Source: Anoxybacteroides tepidamans (GTDB lineage: Bacteria; Bacillota; Bacilli; Bacillales; Anoxybacillaceae). From it: a stretch of DNA of 64,000 bases. Every line of letters starts with the position of its first letter. The first letter of the stretch is position 1. Where the stretch lies: contig NZ_JACHEP010000001.1 of the NCBI RefSeq assembly GCF_014201465.1, positions 228,833 through 292,832 of the forward strand, read 5' to 3'. The notes below the pieces were generated by a model. The model was not told where the DNA came from. It saw only the letters and a list, made by a program, of their open reading frames with translations, and made no database searches. The position numbers and the translations under genes are program-made. Positions 26,029-34,336 of the stretch are shown piece by piece.

Positions 26029-26294
26029 CAGCAATATCACGAGTGTTGATTATCCATTATTTTACTAAAAAACATAGAATCCTCTGGTTGAACACAAGCT
26101 TTTCTGCCTCTTCCCTCGAACAAGAACGCCGGCAGGCAAATGTCATTTGCCCGCAAAGCGTTCCTTGTTCGAGGAGGGCATGCGCACAGCATGCCCAGTT
26201 GGCAAGCGGAGCTTAGCCAACTGCGGCAGAAAAGCTAGGAATAGAGCGCTATCAATTGGTTTTTAATGGTTAATCAACACGCCTGCAGCAATAT
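26029..26294. mobile_element. MITE-like element copy B with 9-bp target site duplication
   Basis: The element spans 26038-26285 (248 bp) and is flanked by the direct repeat CAGCAATAT at 26029-26037 and 26286-26294. Its ends are CACGAGTGTTGATTATCCA and, reversed, CAGGCGTGTTGATTAACCA. It matches copy A over its whole length. One arm reads AGTTGGC/GCCAACT where copy A has AGTCGGC/GCCGACT, a paired change that keeps the stem. Confidence 0.85.
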
Positions 26295-26405
26295 AAACAT
26301 TGCCATCCTGAATATGGATAATAAAATTAACCAAATAATTAAAAATTTTTATAAAAATAGTTATTTTTGATCTGGCAATATGTTATCATCATATTGCGAA
26401 AGGTG

Positions 26406-27029
26406 GTGATTCCAATAAAAGCAAAAGAAGTATTAGAATTGCTTCAAATATCAAGACCTACTTTAACAAAATACGTTAAAGAAGGGGTAATCAAAGTAAA
26501 TATTCTACCTAATGGTAGATATGATTATGATAAAGATAGTGTGTATAAGTTGTTCAACAAAGGGGTAGAAAGAAAAACTTATATATATGCGAGAGTTTCT
26601 ACACCAAAACAGAAAGCTGATTTAGAAAATCAAATTCAGATGCTAAAACAATTTTGTTTTGCAAATGGGTATTCTGTGTCAAAAGTATTTTCAGATGTAG
26701 CAAGTGGCATCAGTTTTGAAAAGAGAAAAGACTTTTTCAAATTACTTGACGATGTCATGGCAGGAAAAGTAGAAAGGGTTGTCATTACTTATAAAGACAG
26801 ATTAAGCAGAGTAGGGTTTGAATTATTTTCTCATCTGTTTAAGAAATATCATTGTGAAATTGTAGTCATGAGCGAAGAAGGATCTCCAAAGCTAGACAGC
26901 GAAGAAGTGTTTGAAGAAATCGTTCATTTCTTGCATGGTTATTCGATGAGATTATACTCTAAAAGAAAAGGACAAAAAATAAAAAAGATATTAGAAGAAA
27001 AGGAGGTGAATGGCGAAGATGGAAGTTAA
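26406..27029 (+). CDS. tnpA: IS607 transposase TnpA (serine recombinase)
   Basis: The protein has an N-terminal MerR-like helix-turn-helix (AKEVLELLQISRPTLTKYVK) and a small serine-recombinase domain with the catalytic Ser in IYARVSTPKQKADLENQ and the Arg-containing segment TYKDRLSRVGFELF. The start is unclear. GTG at 26406 is very close to the AAAGG site. An ATA codon at 26415, where related proteins usually begin, has the better spacing. The coding end overlaps tnpB by 20 bases, which suggests coupled translation. It looks intact. Confidence 0.88.
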   Translation: MIPIKAKEVLELLQISRPTLTKYVKEGVIKVNILPNGRYDYDKDSVYKLFNKGVERKTYIYARVSTPKQKADLENQIQMLKQFCFANGYSVSKVFSDVASGISFEKRKDFFKLLDDVMAGKVERVVITYKDRLSRVGFELFSHLFKKYHCEIVVMSEEGSPKLDSEEVFEEIVHFLHGYSMRLYSKRKGQKIKKILEEKEVNGEDGS

Positions 27030-28236
27030 TCGTGTTGAAAGGCATATCATTTGTCCTACTCATCCTTATTATCACATGTTAGACGAATATTGCTTCCAAT
27101 CAAAGAATTTGTACAACTTTGCAAACTATCAAGTCAGGCAAACTTTTTTTCAAAATGGCACATACCTTTCTTACAATAAGCTAGACAAACTGCTCAAAAC
27201 GGAAGGAATGGACGCAGACTATCGGGCGATGCCGCTTGCTCAATGTGCACAACAAACGTTAAGAATGTTGCATCAAAACTGGAAATCGTTTTTTAAAGCA
27301 ATGAAAGATTGGAGTAAAAACAAAGAAAAATATACAGGCAGACCGAAGCCGCCGAAATATTTAAAAAAAGACGGACGATATGTGCTTGTGCTAACAAACC
27401 AATCATGCAAAATAAAAGATGATGACATTGTGTTCCCCGAATGTTTTCAAGGTTTTCGGCTAAAGACAGCGATAAAAGGAAAGTTACAACAAGTCAGATT
27501 CATTCCCAAACACCGCCATATCGTCATCGAAGTCGTTTATAAAATAAGTATTCCAAAACAAAAACAAGATCATGGTAAATATTTGAGTATTGATTTAGGA
27601 TTAGATAACTTCGCAACCATTGTCAACAATGTAGACGCCCAACCCGTCGCCATCAATGGTAAAGGTCTAAAATCCGTCAATCAATACTACAACAAACAAA
27701 TAAGCCATTATCGCAAAGTGGCGAAACAGATGAATCGCTTAGATTGGACAAAACGAATGAGTAGATGGACAGAAAAACGAAACCATATCGTTGAAAACTT
27801 TATGCACCAAGCAAGTCGCTTTGTCATCAAATATGCGTTGTCTTTGGACTGTTATACGATTGTTGTTGGGATGAATAAAGATTGGAAACGTGAAGTAAAT
27901 CTTGGAAAGCGCACGAATCAATCGTTCGTCCACATTCCGTATCAAACGTTTATTCATCAATTGAGGTACAAAGCAGAACAGCATGGTATTCGTGTCATCG
28001 TCACGGAAGAAAGCTATACATCCAAATGTAGTTTTTTAGACATGGAAGAAATCAAGAAACAAAAACAGTACAAAGGAAAGCGCATCAAACGAGGATTGTT
28101 TCAATCCGCAAACGGAACGCTCATCAACGCAGATGTCAATGGGGCATACAACATCATGAGAAAAGTATTCCCAAAGGCGTTTGCCAATGGGATAGAGGGT
28201 GTGGGGTTACACCCAATCAGAGTACATGTAGCTTAA
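27010..28236 (+). CDS. tnpB: TnpB RNA-guided nuclease of the IS607 element
   Basis: The 408-residue protein has an N-terminal wedge domain, then a RuvC-like nuclease with the first Asp in LSIDLGLDNFAT (about 195), the Glu in VTEESYTSK (about 333) and the last Asp in NADVNGAYNI (about 375). The zinc-ribbon region holds only one Cys (SKCSFLD), so the usual CxxC pairs are missing, as in some IS607 and IS605 TnpB groups. The family cuts DNA with an RNA guide made from the element's right end and helps keep the element in place. The ATG at 27010 lies three bases after GGAGG; the ATG at 27019 is an alternative. Confidence 0.9.
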   Translation: MAKMEVNRVERHIICPTHPYYHMLDEYCFQSKNLYNFANYQVRQTFFQNGTYLSYNKLDKLLKTEGMDADYRAMPLAQCAQQTLRMLHQNWKSFFKAMKDWSKNKEKYTGRPKPPKYLKKDGRYVLVLTNQSCKIKDDDIVFPECFQGFRLKTAIKGKLQQVRFIPKHRHIVIEVVYKISIPKQKQDHGKYLSIDLGLDNFATIVNNVDAQPVAINGKGLKSVNQYYNKQISHYRKVAKQMNRLDWTKRMSRWTEKRNHIVENFMHQASRFVIKYALSLDCYTIVVGMNKDWKREVNLGKRTNQSFVHIPYQTFIHQLRYKAEQHGIRVIVTEESYTSKCSFLDMEEIKKQKQYKGKRIKRGLFQSANGTLINADVNGAYNIMRKVFPKAFANGIEGVGLHPIRVHVA

Positions 28237-28245
28237 TCTACATGG
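28180..28245 (+). ncRNA. Candidate omega-RNA scaffold at the right end of the IS607 element
   Basis: TnpB guides come from the 3' part of tnpB plus the element end. Here GGGTGT (28197-28202) pairs with ACACCC (28209-28214), and CATGTAG (28225-28231) pairs with CTACATG (28238-28244). Both stems lie at the end of tnpB and next to the proposed right boundary. The guide would be the flanking bases from about 28246. The 5' limit is unknown. Confidence 0.45.
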
Positions 28246-28570
28246 ACTGATAAACAATTTTATTAAAATCTTTGTCGTTATTTTATGATTTTAATAAAAT
28301 TGATAACCTAAGCGTCAAATATATCTAACGGTCTTGGCGGCGGTCCTCCTACATTGATGCCGTATTCATCATATTACCTGCGGTTGAAGTGGGGGGCTTC
28401 TCGGCTAGAATGATAAAATATCCAAACAAAAGAGCCTCCGAATGGTCGGACATCTATGGTTGGAACGACCCGAAGCTACGCTTAGAAGAGACGAAAAGTC
28501 GCTTTCATCATAGTGAGAAGTTCTCACTTCAAGCGTTCGCTAAGTCGCAAGTAATTCACGATATCTTGTG
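28246..28570. other. Flank of the IS607 element with palindromes and a possible IS605-type end
   Basis: A perfect 16-bp inverted repeat lies at 28255-28270 and 28287-28302. Further on, GAAGTGGGGGGCTTC (near 28390) and the palindrome AGTGAGAA/TTCTCACT (28512-28528) look like structured ends of an IS200/IS605-type element, but no second transposase gene is present. A 61-codon frame here has no ribosome site and I do not accept it. Confidence 0.3.
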
Positions 28571-28699
28571 TTAATCTTTATTACGTAATGCGAGTTTTAC
28601 TGCAAAATAGACAACCAATCCAATGACAAGCAAATTAAGGAACCAGCCGAGAATTCCAAAGCCCATCATCCCCCAACCACTCATCATACCACCCATCAT
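28571..28699 (-). CDS. 42-residue Met/Gly-rich small membrane protein
   Basis: The frame reads MMGGMMSGWGMMGFGILGWF, then a hydrophobic helix and a basic end (LALRNKD). A GAGAGGTG ribosome site lies eight bases before the ATG at 28699; an upstream ATG at 28705 is too close to it. The Met-rich N-terminus followed by one membrane helix resembles the N-terminal part of the SHOCT protein at 15363. In this copper island it may bind Cu(I) at the membrane. Confidence 0.65.
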   Translation of the reverse strand: MMGGMMSGWGMMGFGILGWFLNLLVIGLVVYFAVKLALRNKD

Positions 28700-29137
28700 G
28701 ATCATCACCTCTCAAATTATTTAAACATTGCTCATCGTTATTCCTTTAGGTTCCATGTATTCAACGTTTTACTTAGCACTGCACCATTTATGCCACGGCA
28801 TGGATAATACATTTCTAGCTCGATTTCAAATAAATTAGGTTAATATTTTCTTCATAGGAGCATCTGACCGAAATTGAAAGTACCTTCGCCAACACCATTA
28901 CGATTTGCAAATACTTCAATTTCTATTCCTAATACTAACGTAACAACAAAGATCCTATTTACAATTTTTTCGCCATCCCCTTCCTTACTATGATTTTAGA
29001 ATAAAGAAAAAGTATGGAGAAAGTGTTGATAAAAATCCACAAATTTTTGTCGTGGGAGTTATTTGACAATTAGATGTTTTCAAAAATAAATTGCTCCTGT
29101 CATCATAATCATACTTTATGTTTACATAAAAATAAAA
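28700..29137. other. Intergenic region with a decayed small gene
   Basis: On the minus strand an AAGGAAGGGG site precedes ATG GCG AAA AAA TTG TAA near 28985. One base shift in the A-run would give a longer frame reading IVNRIFVVTLVLGIEIEVFA up to about 28855, which looks like a signal peptide start. It is probably a frameshifted remnant. Nothing else is supported here. Confidence 0.3.
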
Positions 29138-29154
29138 GCCGAGAATGTCTCGGC
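29129..29154 (-). terminator. Terminator of the membrane cupredoxin gene
   Basis: GCCGAGA (29138-29144) pairs with TCTCGGC (29148-29154), and the minus strand continues in TTTTATTTTTATG. Confidence 0.8.
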
Positions 29155-29169
29155 ATCCATTCCGCTTCT

Positions 29170-30114
29170 TTAAGAAACTTCGACGAATCCAACCATACCA
29201 GATTCTTTATGCCCAGGAACTGTACAATAAAATCGAAACACACCGCTTTTTATTGGTATGAACGTCATCTCCGCTGTTTTTCCCGGCAAAGAATGAATAT
29301 GAACGGTTTGATTTTTTGAATGATTCCCATGACCACTCTGTTGTAAAAGAGAGGCTTTCATATTTTCGAATGCAATATCATGTTCCATTTCACCGCTATT
29401 TTTAAAAATTAAGGCGACTGGTTGCCCTATAGTAAGTTTGAAATCCTTGGGGAAGTAAGCAAATTCGGTTGCTTCAATGACTACTTTTCTCAATTTTGCA
29501 TTCGAATTCAACGGCGAAACAGATAACTTATGATTGGTCATAGAGTAATTCATAGGGGAGTTTTTTATTGACGTATGATTGTTTTGATCAAGCTCGTGAT
29601 ATAAGCGGTTATATGTGTAGAAAAACAGCAAAAAGGCGACTGCTAATAACAGCGGATTATGAAATACTTTGTTCATAAAAGATAAACGATTAAAACCGGT
29701 TTCTTGTTGAAGCATGTACAAAACAATCAAAATCATCCCAACAAATATGACGAGCATGACACGAATCATTGAATGTTGGTATTCCGGTGAAATCATTTCT
29801 CCTAACATCGCTCCCATCATCCCGCCCATAATGCCCGACAAAACCCCGTCCATCATCGCCATGATACTAACCGGTAAACCGGCCAAAAAACCGGCTAACA
29901 ATCCAATTCCTGTTCCTAAAACGGTTGAGAAAAAGAGGTTACCGCTGTACAAAATGCCGACCTGCAAACCACCTGTTAGTCCGACTAGCATTCCTAAAGC
30001 CATCGCCACCATCATGCCAGTCATACATGTAATTTCCTTTCTTTTTATAAATACGAAAACAATAACAATCAAAGATAAAGCCGCTACAATGATCCCCGTT
30101 AATAAAATCGACAA
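29170..30114 (-). CDS. Polytopic membrane protein with C-terminal blue-copper (cupredoxin) domain
   Basis: The first 180 residues of this 314-residue protein form about five or six membrane helices rich in Gly and Met (MDGVLSGIMGGMMGAMLGEM). The last 110 residues are a cupredoxin with type 1 copper ligands: His in GEMEHDIAF and the Cys-His-Met set in FYCTVPGHKESGMVGF. The domain should face outside. The fusion suggests copper or electron transfer through or at the membrane. No other gene shares its transcription unit, and a terminator follows. Confidence 0.85.
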   Translation of the reverse strand: MSILLTGIIVAALSLIVIVFVFIKRKEITCMTGMMVAMALGMLVGLTGGLQVGILYSGNLFFSTVLGTGIGLLAGFLAGLPVSIMAMMDGVLSGIMGGMMGAMLGEMISPEYQHSMIRVMLVIFVGMILIVLYMLQQETGFNRLSFMNKVFHNPLLLAVAFLLFFYTYNRLYHELDQNNHTSIKNSPMNYSMTNHKLSVSPLNSNAKLRKVVIEATEFAYFPKDFKLTIGQPVALIFKNSGEMEHDIAFENMKASLLQQSGHGNHSKNQTVHIHSLPGKTAEMTFIPIKSGVFRFYCTVPGHKESGMVGFVEVS

Positions 30115-30252
30115 TGAATTGTCCCTCCCTGTAAGTTTTTATTTGTATACATATATGTGGGCAAGCAGTTCGTTAGTCCTTTATTAAATGAATGAATTAT
30201 TTTTTACTAAGTTAGCCAAATTAAGAAAAAACTTTTCATTAGGTGACTAATT

Positions 30253-31164
30253 ATGAAAGAAAACATTATTTCAACTGACCATCTGATCATCATCGTGACA
30301 GCTACTATTGTCGGAACAATGGCCCGAGCTTTAACCATTAAAGAAGATTTTAGACAATATCCCACTTATCCTAATGGATATTTAATACATCTAGTGACCG
30401 GTTTTGTTGCCGCTTCGTTAGGAGCAGTCGCTATCCCAGCCCTTATGACGAAAAATTTTGTCGCTGTTACTTTTTTGGCTTTAGCAATACAACAGTTTCG
30501 AGATGTTAGAAAAGCAGAAAAAGAAAGTTTGAAGGATTTAGAAAATACGGAGTCTGCTTATCGTGGTGATGCCTATATCGACGGGATTGCCAAGACATTT
30601 GAGGCACGTAATTACTTTGCCTTGATCGTTTCCTTTACAACCGCATTAACAATTCAGTTGGTTGATAGTAAATTCATATCGATCAATGTCATGTCAGGAA
30701 CAATAACAGGGCTTATCGTCCTTTATGTAATAAAGCGTTTTTCCAAAGGAAAAGTGCTTGGTGATATTGCTGACGTTAAAGAAGGAAAAATAGAAGTCAG
30801 AGAGTCGGAGCTTTTTGTCGACGGTATTTTTGTTTCCAATCTCCTTGGTACCGAAAACGCCGCAAATATGTTTCAAAAAGAAGGGTTAGCCGTTGTCATT
30901 ATTCCACGTGAAGAACATTTTAGAATTGCTTTAGACCATTATGGTCAAAGGCAGGCAGCCTTATTCGAAGCAACTCGAGCGGTTGGAGTAAAGCGTTATC
31001 ACTTTACACGAAAAGAGTACGAAAAAGGAAAAATTGTTATCACATTAGTCCCGATTATCAAAGATGTTAACAAACTGATCGAAGCAGTAAAAAAAACACC
31101 CGTTCTCGAGAGTGTAAAAAAGAGCCATTCCGTAATGGATACAAACTTATTTGGGAGGGAATAG
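30253..31164 (+). CDS. YIEGIA family membrane protein
   Basis: The 303-residue protein has about five membrane helices in its N-terminal 170 residues and a soluble C-terminal domain. The family motif appears here as AYIDGIAKTFEARNYFA. This family is restricted to endospore-forming Firmicutes and has no firm biochemical role. The next gene follows three bases later and is its regular partner. Confidence 0.88.
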   Translation: MKENIISTDHLIIIVTATIVGTMARALTIKEDFRQYPTYPNGYLIHLVTGFVAASLGAVAIPALMTKNFVAVTFLALAIQQFRDVRKAEKESLKDLENTESAYRGDAYIDGIAKTFEARNYFALIVSFTTALTIQLVDSKFISINVMSGTITGLIVLYVIKRFSKGKVLGDIADVKEGKIEVRESELFVDGIFVSNLLGTENAANMFQKEGLAVVIIPREEHFRIALDHYGQRQAALFEATRAVGVKRYHFTRKEYEKGKIVITLVPIIKDVNKLIEAVKKTPVLESVKKSHSVMDTNLFGRE

Positions 31165-31167
31165 CAG

Positions 31168-31374
31168 ATGGGACGTGAATCATCAGAACGACCTACCTAC
31201 ACAATATTAGCCATTATCACTTTAAAGAAAGAACGAATTTTAGGTGGAAGCCAGCTAGCGTTGTGGGCGGAGAATGAGGAACAACAAAAAGCGATGACAC
31301 AAGATATCGCAAAAGCAATGAAGGCAGATGTGGTAAAAATGAAAAACGGCGATTACCTTATCATCAGGGTTTAA
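31168..31374 (+). CDS. Capping complex subunit for YIEGIA
   Basis: The 68-residue protein reads as a small alpha/beta domain beginning SSERPTYTILAIITLKKERI, which matches the short partner usually encoded directly after YIEGIA. A GGGAGGGAA ribosome site overlaps the end of the YIEGIA gene. Its function is unknown beyond the conserved pairing. Confidence 0.82.
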   Translation: MGRESSERPTYTILAIITLKKERILGGSQLALWAENEEQQKAMTQDIAKAMKADVVKMKNGDYLIIRV

Positions 31375-31393
31375 ATCGACATCTATGACGCCA

Positions 31394-31516
31394 AAAAAGT
31401 ACATCACCCGCGGAAGGATGAAAACGCCCCTTGCCAAAATACTTCCTTGCCGCTGGGTGCTAGATCAATGATGAATAAACTAGTTCCAATTGGTTTTTAT
31501 TGGTGAATCAACACGC
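31394..31516. repeat. Truncated third copy of the MITE (right end only)
   Basis: CAATTGGTTTTTATTGG followed by TGAATCAACACGCTG (about 31488-31516) matches the right end of copies A and B at nearly every base. The left terminal repeat is missing. Upstream, CACCCGCGGAAGGA and TCCTTGCCGCTGGGTG can still pair as a decayed or divergent arm. Confidence 0.55.
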
Positions 31517-31557
31517 TGAACTTGCTCAATGCTTGTCGTTTCGAACCTTGCAAACGA

Positions 31558-32184
31558 TTAAACAATGATTTCACTACTTATGCGATACATGTAATATAAA
31601 CCATATACGATACTAATCAACGAAACGGCTTTAATGGTGAACTGATAAACCATTTGTTTACTTTTAATCCAAATAAATGGTAAACCAAGAAATGTCGTAA
31701 ATAGCATCATTCCCATAATCGTTCCGACTCCGAATATCAATATAAATAATACCGCTTGCAACCGTGTATCGACAGTCGTTAACGTCAACAGCACCATTCC
31801 GGCGCTGCCGGCTAACCCGTGAACAATACCAACCACTGTCGATTTCACATGAAGATGGCTTATGCTTACTTCCTTTTGACTAGAAATAACATTCGATGAC
31901 CGAAAACTCGTAATCCCTAAAACGACGATCATCACTCCAACCGCTAGTTCCAGCCACATCGCTGCGGTTTCCGGTATTTGTTGTTCCAGCCCGATCACGA
32001 TCATTCCTACGACAAATAATGTTGCTGTGTGGCCAATTCCCCAAAAAACCCCTGCGAGCGACGAAAGCGAAAGCTTCTTCGTCCGACTGGCAATCGTTGA
32101 TACAGCAATGACATGGTCCGGCTCTGTGGCATGTCTAATACCTAAAATAAATCCAAAAAGCAATGTCGGCCATACGGTGCTCAC
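31558..32184 (-). CDS. ureH: UreH-type nickel transporter (NiCoT-related)
   Basis: The protein has about 208 residues and six membrane helices. The signature RHATEPDHVIAVSTIASR in helix 2 has the HX4DH arrangement needed for nickel recognition, and HGLAGSAG lies in a later helix. It should import Ni(II) for urease. I chose GTG at 32184 after AGAAGGGG; the frame is open to an ATG at 32247 whose ribosome site touches the start codon. It is the last gene of the urt-ure block and overlaps or adjoins ureD. The nickel-pincer system at 52-63 kb would draw on the same metal pool. Confidence 0.85.
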   Translation of the reverse strand: MSTVWPTLLFGFILGIRHATEPDHVIAVSTIASRTKKLSLSSLAGVFWGIGHTATLFVVGMIVIGLEQQIPETAAMWLELAVGVMIVVLGITSFRSSNVISSQKEVSISHLHVKSTVVGIVHGLAGSAGMVLLTLTTVDTRLQAVLFILIFGVGTIMGMMLFTTFLGLPFIWIKSKQMVYQFTIKAVSLISIVYGLYYMYRISSEIIV

Positions 32185-32207
32185 TAATGTTCCAACCCCT
32201 TCTCTTT

Positions 32208-33023
32208 TTAGTACTTCCTTAAAAAAATCGGTTCTTCCTGAAAACATTCCTCCCGAATCAATTGGTGGATAAGTTGAAAAATAGTCTCAATAATGTACGT
32301 TTCGCGGGCTAAAATACGAACAACAAGTCCCGGAACAGCCGGAGTGGACCATCCAAAATGGGCTTCGTTAGGGAAATGCGCTGCAATGTTTTCAAATTTT
32401 TTAAGAACGTCCTTTGTGATCAAAGGACTAACGACAAAAAGAGATCCAATATAAGTATACTCTTCCATCTGAAAAATTCCAGTAATTCCTTTGCTTGGTT
32501 CTAAATAAAGGTGATCGAATAACTTTAAATGACCTTCGTAATAGATCTTTAATTTTGAACGAATCCAATCGTAGCGAAACAGCCCACCGCTTTCTGACCA
32601 GCCAGGCGTTATAATGTCTCCATATATAAACGTCGCGCTTTCTTTCATATACACAGTCGTCTCTTGATAAAATTTCGCTTTTTCGTAAGCGATAACCGGA
32701 TCAGGAAAAAATTCGAGCACGCTTTGATCATCAAGAAAAAACGATGTATATTGTTGTACCGGCGTCTTCACCGTCTTATAAATTTTCGTTGCCGACTGCG
32801 TTGTCACAATCATCCTTGCTTGTTTTTGCAAAGAGATCTCCGTCTTATATCGGTCTCCGTCGACATACCCCCCTCCTACATGCATCAAATAAATCGTTGG
32901 CTGGGAAGGGTGAAGATAGATGGGCCGGGCTAGCTTAAAAGCCCCTTCATAATAGCAGTCAGAAACAATCGTACGGCCATTTTTCTCCACGGCCGTACAT
33001 TGCAACAAGCCCGACCAGTTCAT
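32208..33023 (-). CDS. ureD: Urease accessory protein UreD
   Basis: UreD binds apo-urease and together with UreF and UreG forms the complex that installs nickel. The sequence shows the family core [17 protein letters not shown] and [11 protein letters not shown]. The ATG at 33023 overlaps the ureG stop as ATGA, which suggests coupling, and gives 271 residues; an ATG at 33062 would give 284 residues but lies deep in ureG. Confidence 0.93.
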   Translation of the reverse strand: MNWSGLLQCTAVEKNGRTIVSDCYYEGAFKLARPIYLHPSQPTIYLMHVGGGYVDGDRYKTEISLQKQARMIVTTQSATKIYKTVKTPVQQYTSFFLDDQSVLEFFPDPVIAYEKAKFYQETTVYMKESATFIYGDIITPGWSESGGLFRYDWIRSKLKIYYEGHLKLFDHLYLEPSKGITGIFQMEEYTYIGSLFVVSPLITKDVLKKFENIAAHFPNEAHFGWSTPAVPGLVVRILARETYIIETIFQLIHQLIREECFQEEPIFLRKY

Positions 33024-33634
33024 CCCTCTAACCCTACCAATAATACTTGTTTTTTCATCCATTCGACCACTTCATCCAATCCAATTTCTTCCTTTAAATT
33101 TGTAAAAATAACTGGTTTCGTTCCACGTGCCGCTTTTGCATCTCTTTCCATCACTTCTAAACTAGCCCCGACATAAGGAGCAAGATCAATTTTATTAATT
33201 ACTAATAGATCGGATTTAATCATTCCTTGTCCGCCTTTACGCGGGATTTTTTCTCCTTGCGCCACATCGATGACATAAATCGAAAAGTCAACGAGCTCCG
33301 GGCTGAACGTAGCAGCCAAATTATCGCCGCCGCTCTCAATAAAAATAATCTCAACATCCGGATGGCGCCTTTTCAACTCATCAATTGCCGCAAAATTCAT
33401 CGAAGCATCTTCACGAATGGCGGTATGCGGACATCCCCCTGTTTCCACCCCGATAATCCGATCTTCCGGCAACACGCTATGTTTCACTAAAAATTGCGCA
33501 TCTTCCTTTGTGTATATATCATTCGTTACAACGGCGATGCTGAACTCACGATGCATCGCCCTCGTCAGTTTTTCAACAAGCATCGTTTTTCCGGCACCAA
33601 CCGGGCCCCCAATTCCAATTCTTACTGGTTCCAT
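33020..33634 (-). CDS. ureG: Urease accessory GTPase UreG
   Basis: The 204-residue SIMIBI-class GTPase has the P-loop [15 protein letters not shown], the nickel-binding Cys-Pro-His in [11 protein letters not shown], the switch segment [12 protein letters not shown] and the guanine motif NKIDLAP. It hydrolyses GTP to deliver nickel to urease. It follows ureF by 27 bases. Confidence 0.97.
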   Translation of the reverse strand: MEPVRIGIGGPVGAGKTMLVEKLTRAMHREFSIAVVTNDIYTKEDAQFLVKHSVLPEDRIIGVETGGCPHTAIREDASMNFAAIDELKRRHPDVEIIFIESGGDNLAATFSPELVDFSIYVIDVAQGEKIPRKGGQGMIKSDLLVINKIDLAPYVGASLEVMERDAKAARGTKPVIFTNLKEEIGLDEVVEWMKKQVLLVGLEG

Positions 33635-33661
33635 CTTTTATTCCATCTCCTTTTTCTAACA

Positions 33662-34336
33662 TTAAGACATAAATAAGCGGACAGAAAGCTGTTCATGCTG
33701 CATTTGGGCAATTTCTAGCCCCGGCGTTACAGCCCCTAGATCTTCTTCGGTTAAAGCATCAATGGTTTGAACCGCTTCAATTAGATAAGGTTGGACAAAA
33801 ACGAGCAGCTTTTGTCCGTCGGTTTGACCGAGCGGAATGCCGCGAACCGCATTTTGAACAAGCGTTTGGACAGATGTATATAAATACGATAAAACCGTTA
33901 TATCTTTCGGGATCTCTAAATGATCACATACAATCGCAAACACAATGGCTGGATGAATGTAATCTCGCTTTTCTTTATCATCGTTCCATATCTCAAAAGG
34001 ATAAATTTCACGGCAAAGCTTCCACATTCGTTCCCCGATCATCCGCGTTCCTTCTCTCGTTTCTCTCGCCAAACAAAGTGCAGCCAATATTTCATTTAAC
34101 CGCCATACATCATCCTTTGATTGTTTCTGTAAAAAATCATACGTTAAGCGGCATGCCAAGCCGTCTATATACGTTAATTGCGTTCGAATATAAGCACAAA
34201 GCGCCTCACGGAACGTTTTCTCGTTGTTGATTTTTTCGTTGTAAATGTACGTTTCAAATCCAAAGGAGTGCGAAAATGCTCCAGAAGGAAAATTGGAATC
34301 ACATAGTTGCAATAAAGGCAATAGCTTATCCAGCAT
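33662..34336 (-). CDS. ureF: Urease accessory protein UreF
   Basis: The 224-residue helical protein has the family start [19 protein letters not shown] and the conserved tail with RLFMS at the end. UreF bridges UreD and UreG in the nickel-insertion complex. It overlaps the end of ureE by 11 bases. Confidence 0.95.
   Translation of the reverse strand: MLDKLLPLLQLCDSNFPSGAFSHSFGFETYIYNEKINNEKTFREALCAYIRTQLTYIDGLACRLTYDFLQKQSKDDVWRLNEILAALCLARETREGTRMIGERMWKLCREIYPFEIWNDDKEKRDYIHPAIVFAIVCDHLEIPKDITVLSYLYTSVQTLVQNAVRGIPLGQTDGQKLLVFVQPYLIEAVQTIDALTEEDLGAVTPGLEIAQMQHEQLSVRLFMS

Larger units (their letters stand above)
26317..28245 (+). mobile_element. IS607-family insertion sequence (boundaries tentative)
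   Basis: The element carries a MerR/serine-recombinase transposase gene and a tnpB gene, the hallmark pair of IS607. IS607 elements insert at GG dinucleotides without a long target duplication. GG pairs stand at 26316-26317 (AATATGG) and 28244-28245 (ACATGG), and I use these as the tentative ends. The left end also contains a palindrome, GCAATATG/CATATTGC, about 10-30 bases before tnpA. The element sits 23 bases beyond the right target repeat of MITE copy B. Confidence 0.7.

Noticed and set aside
28389-28574. 61-codon open frame on the plus strand
   Set aside because: There is no ribosome site, and the region is full of palindromes typical of mobile element ends.
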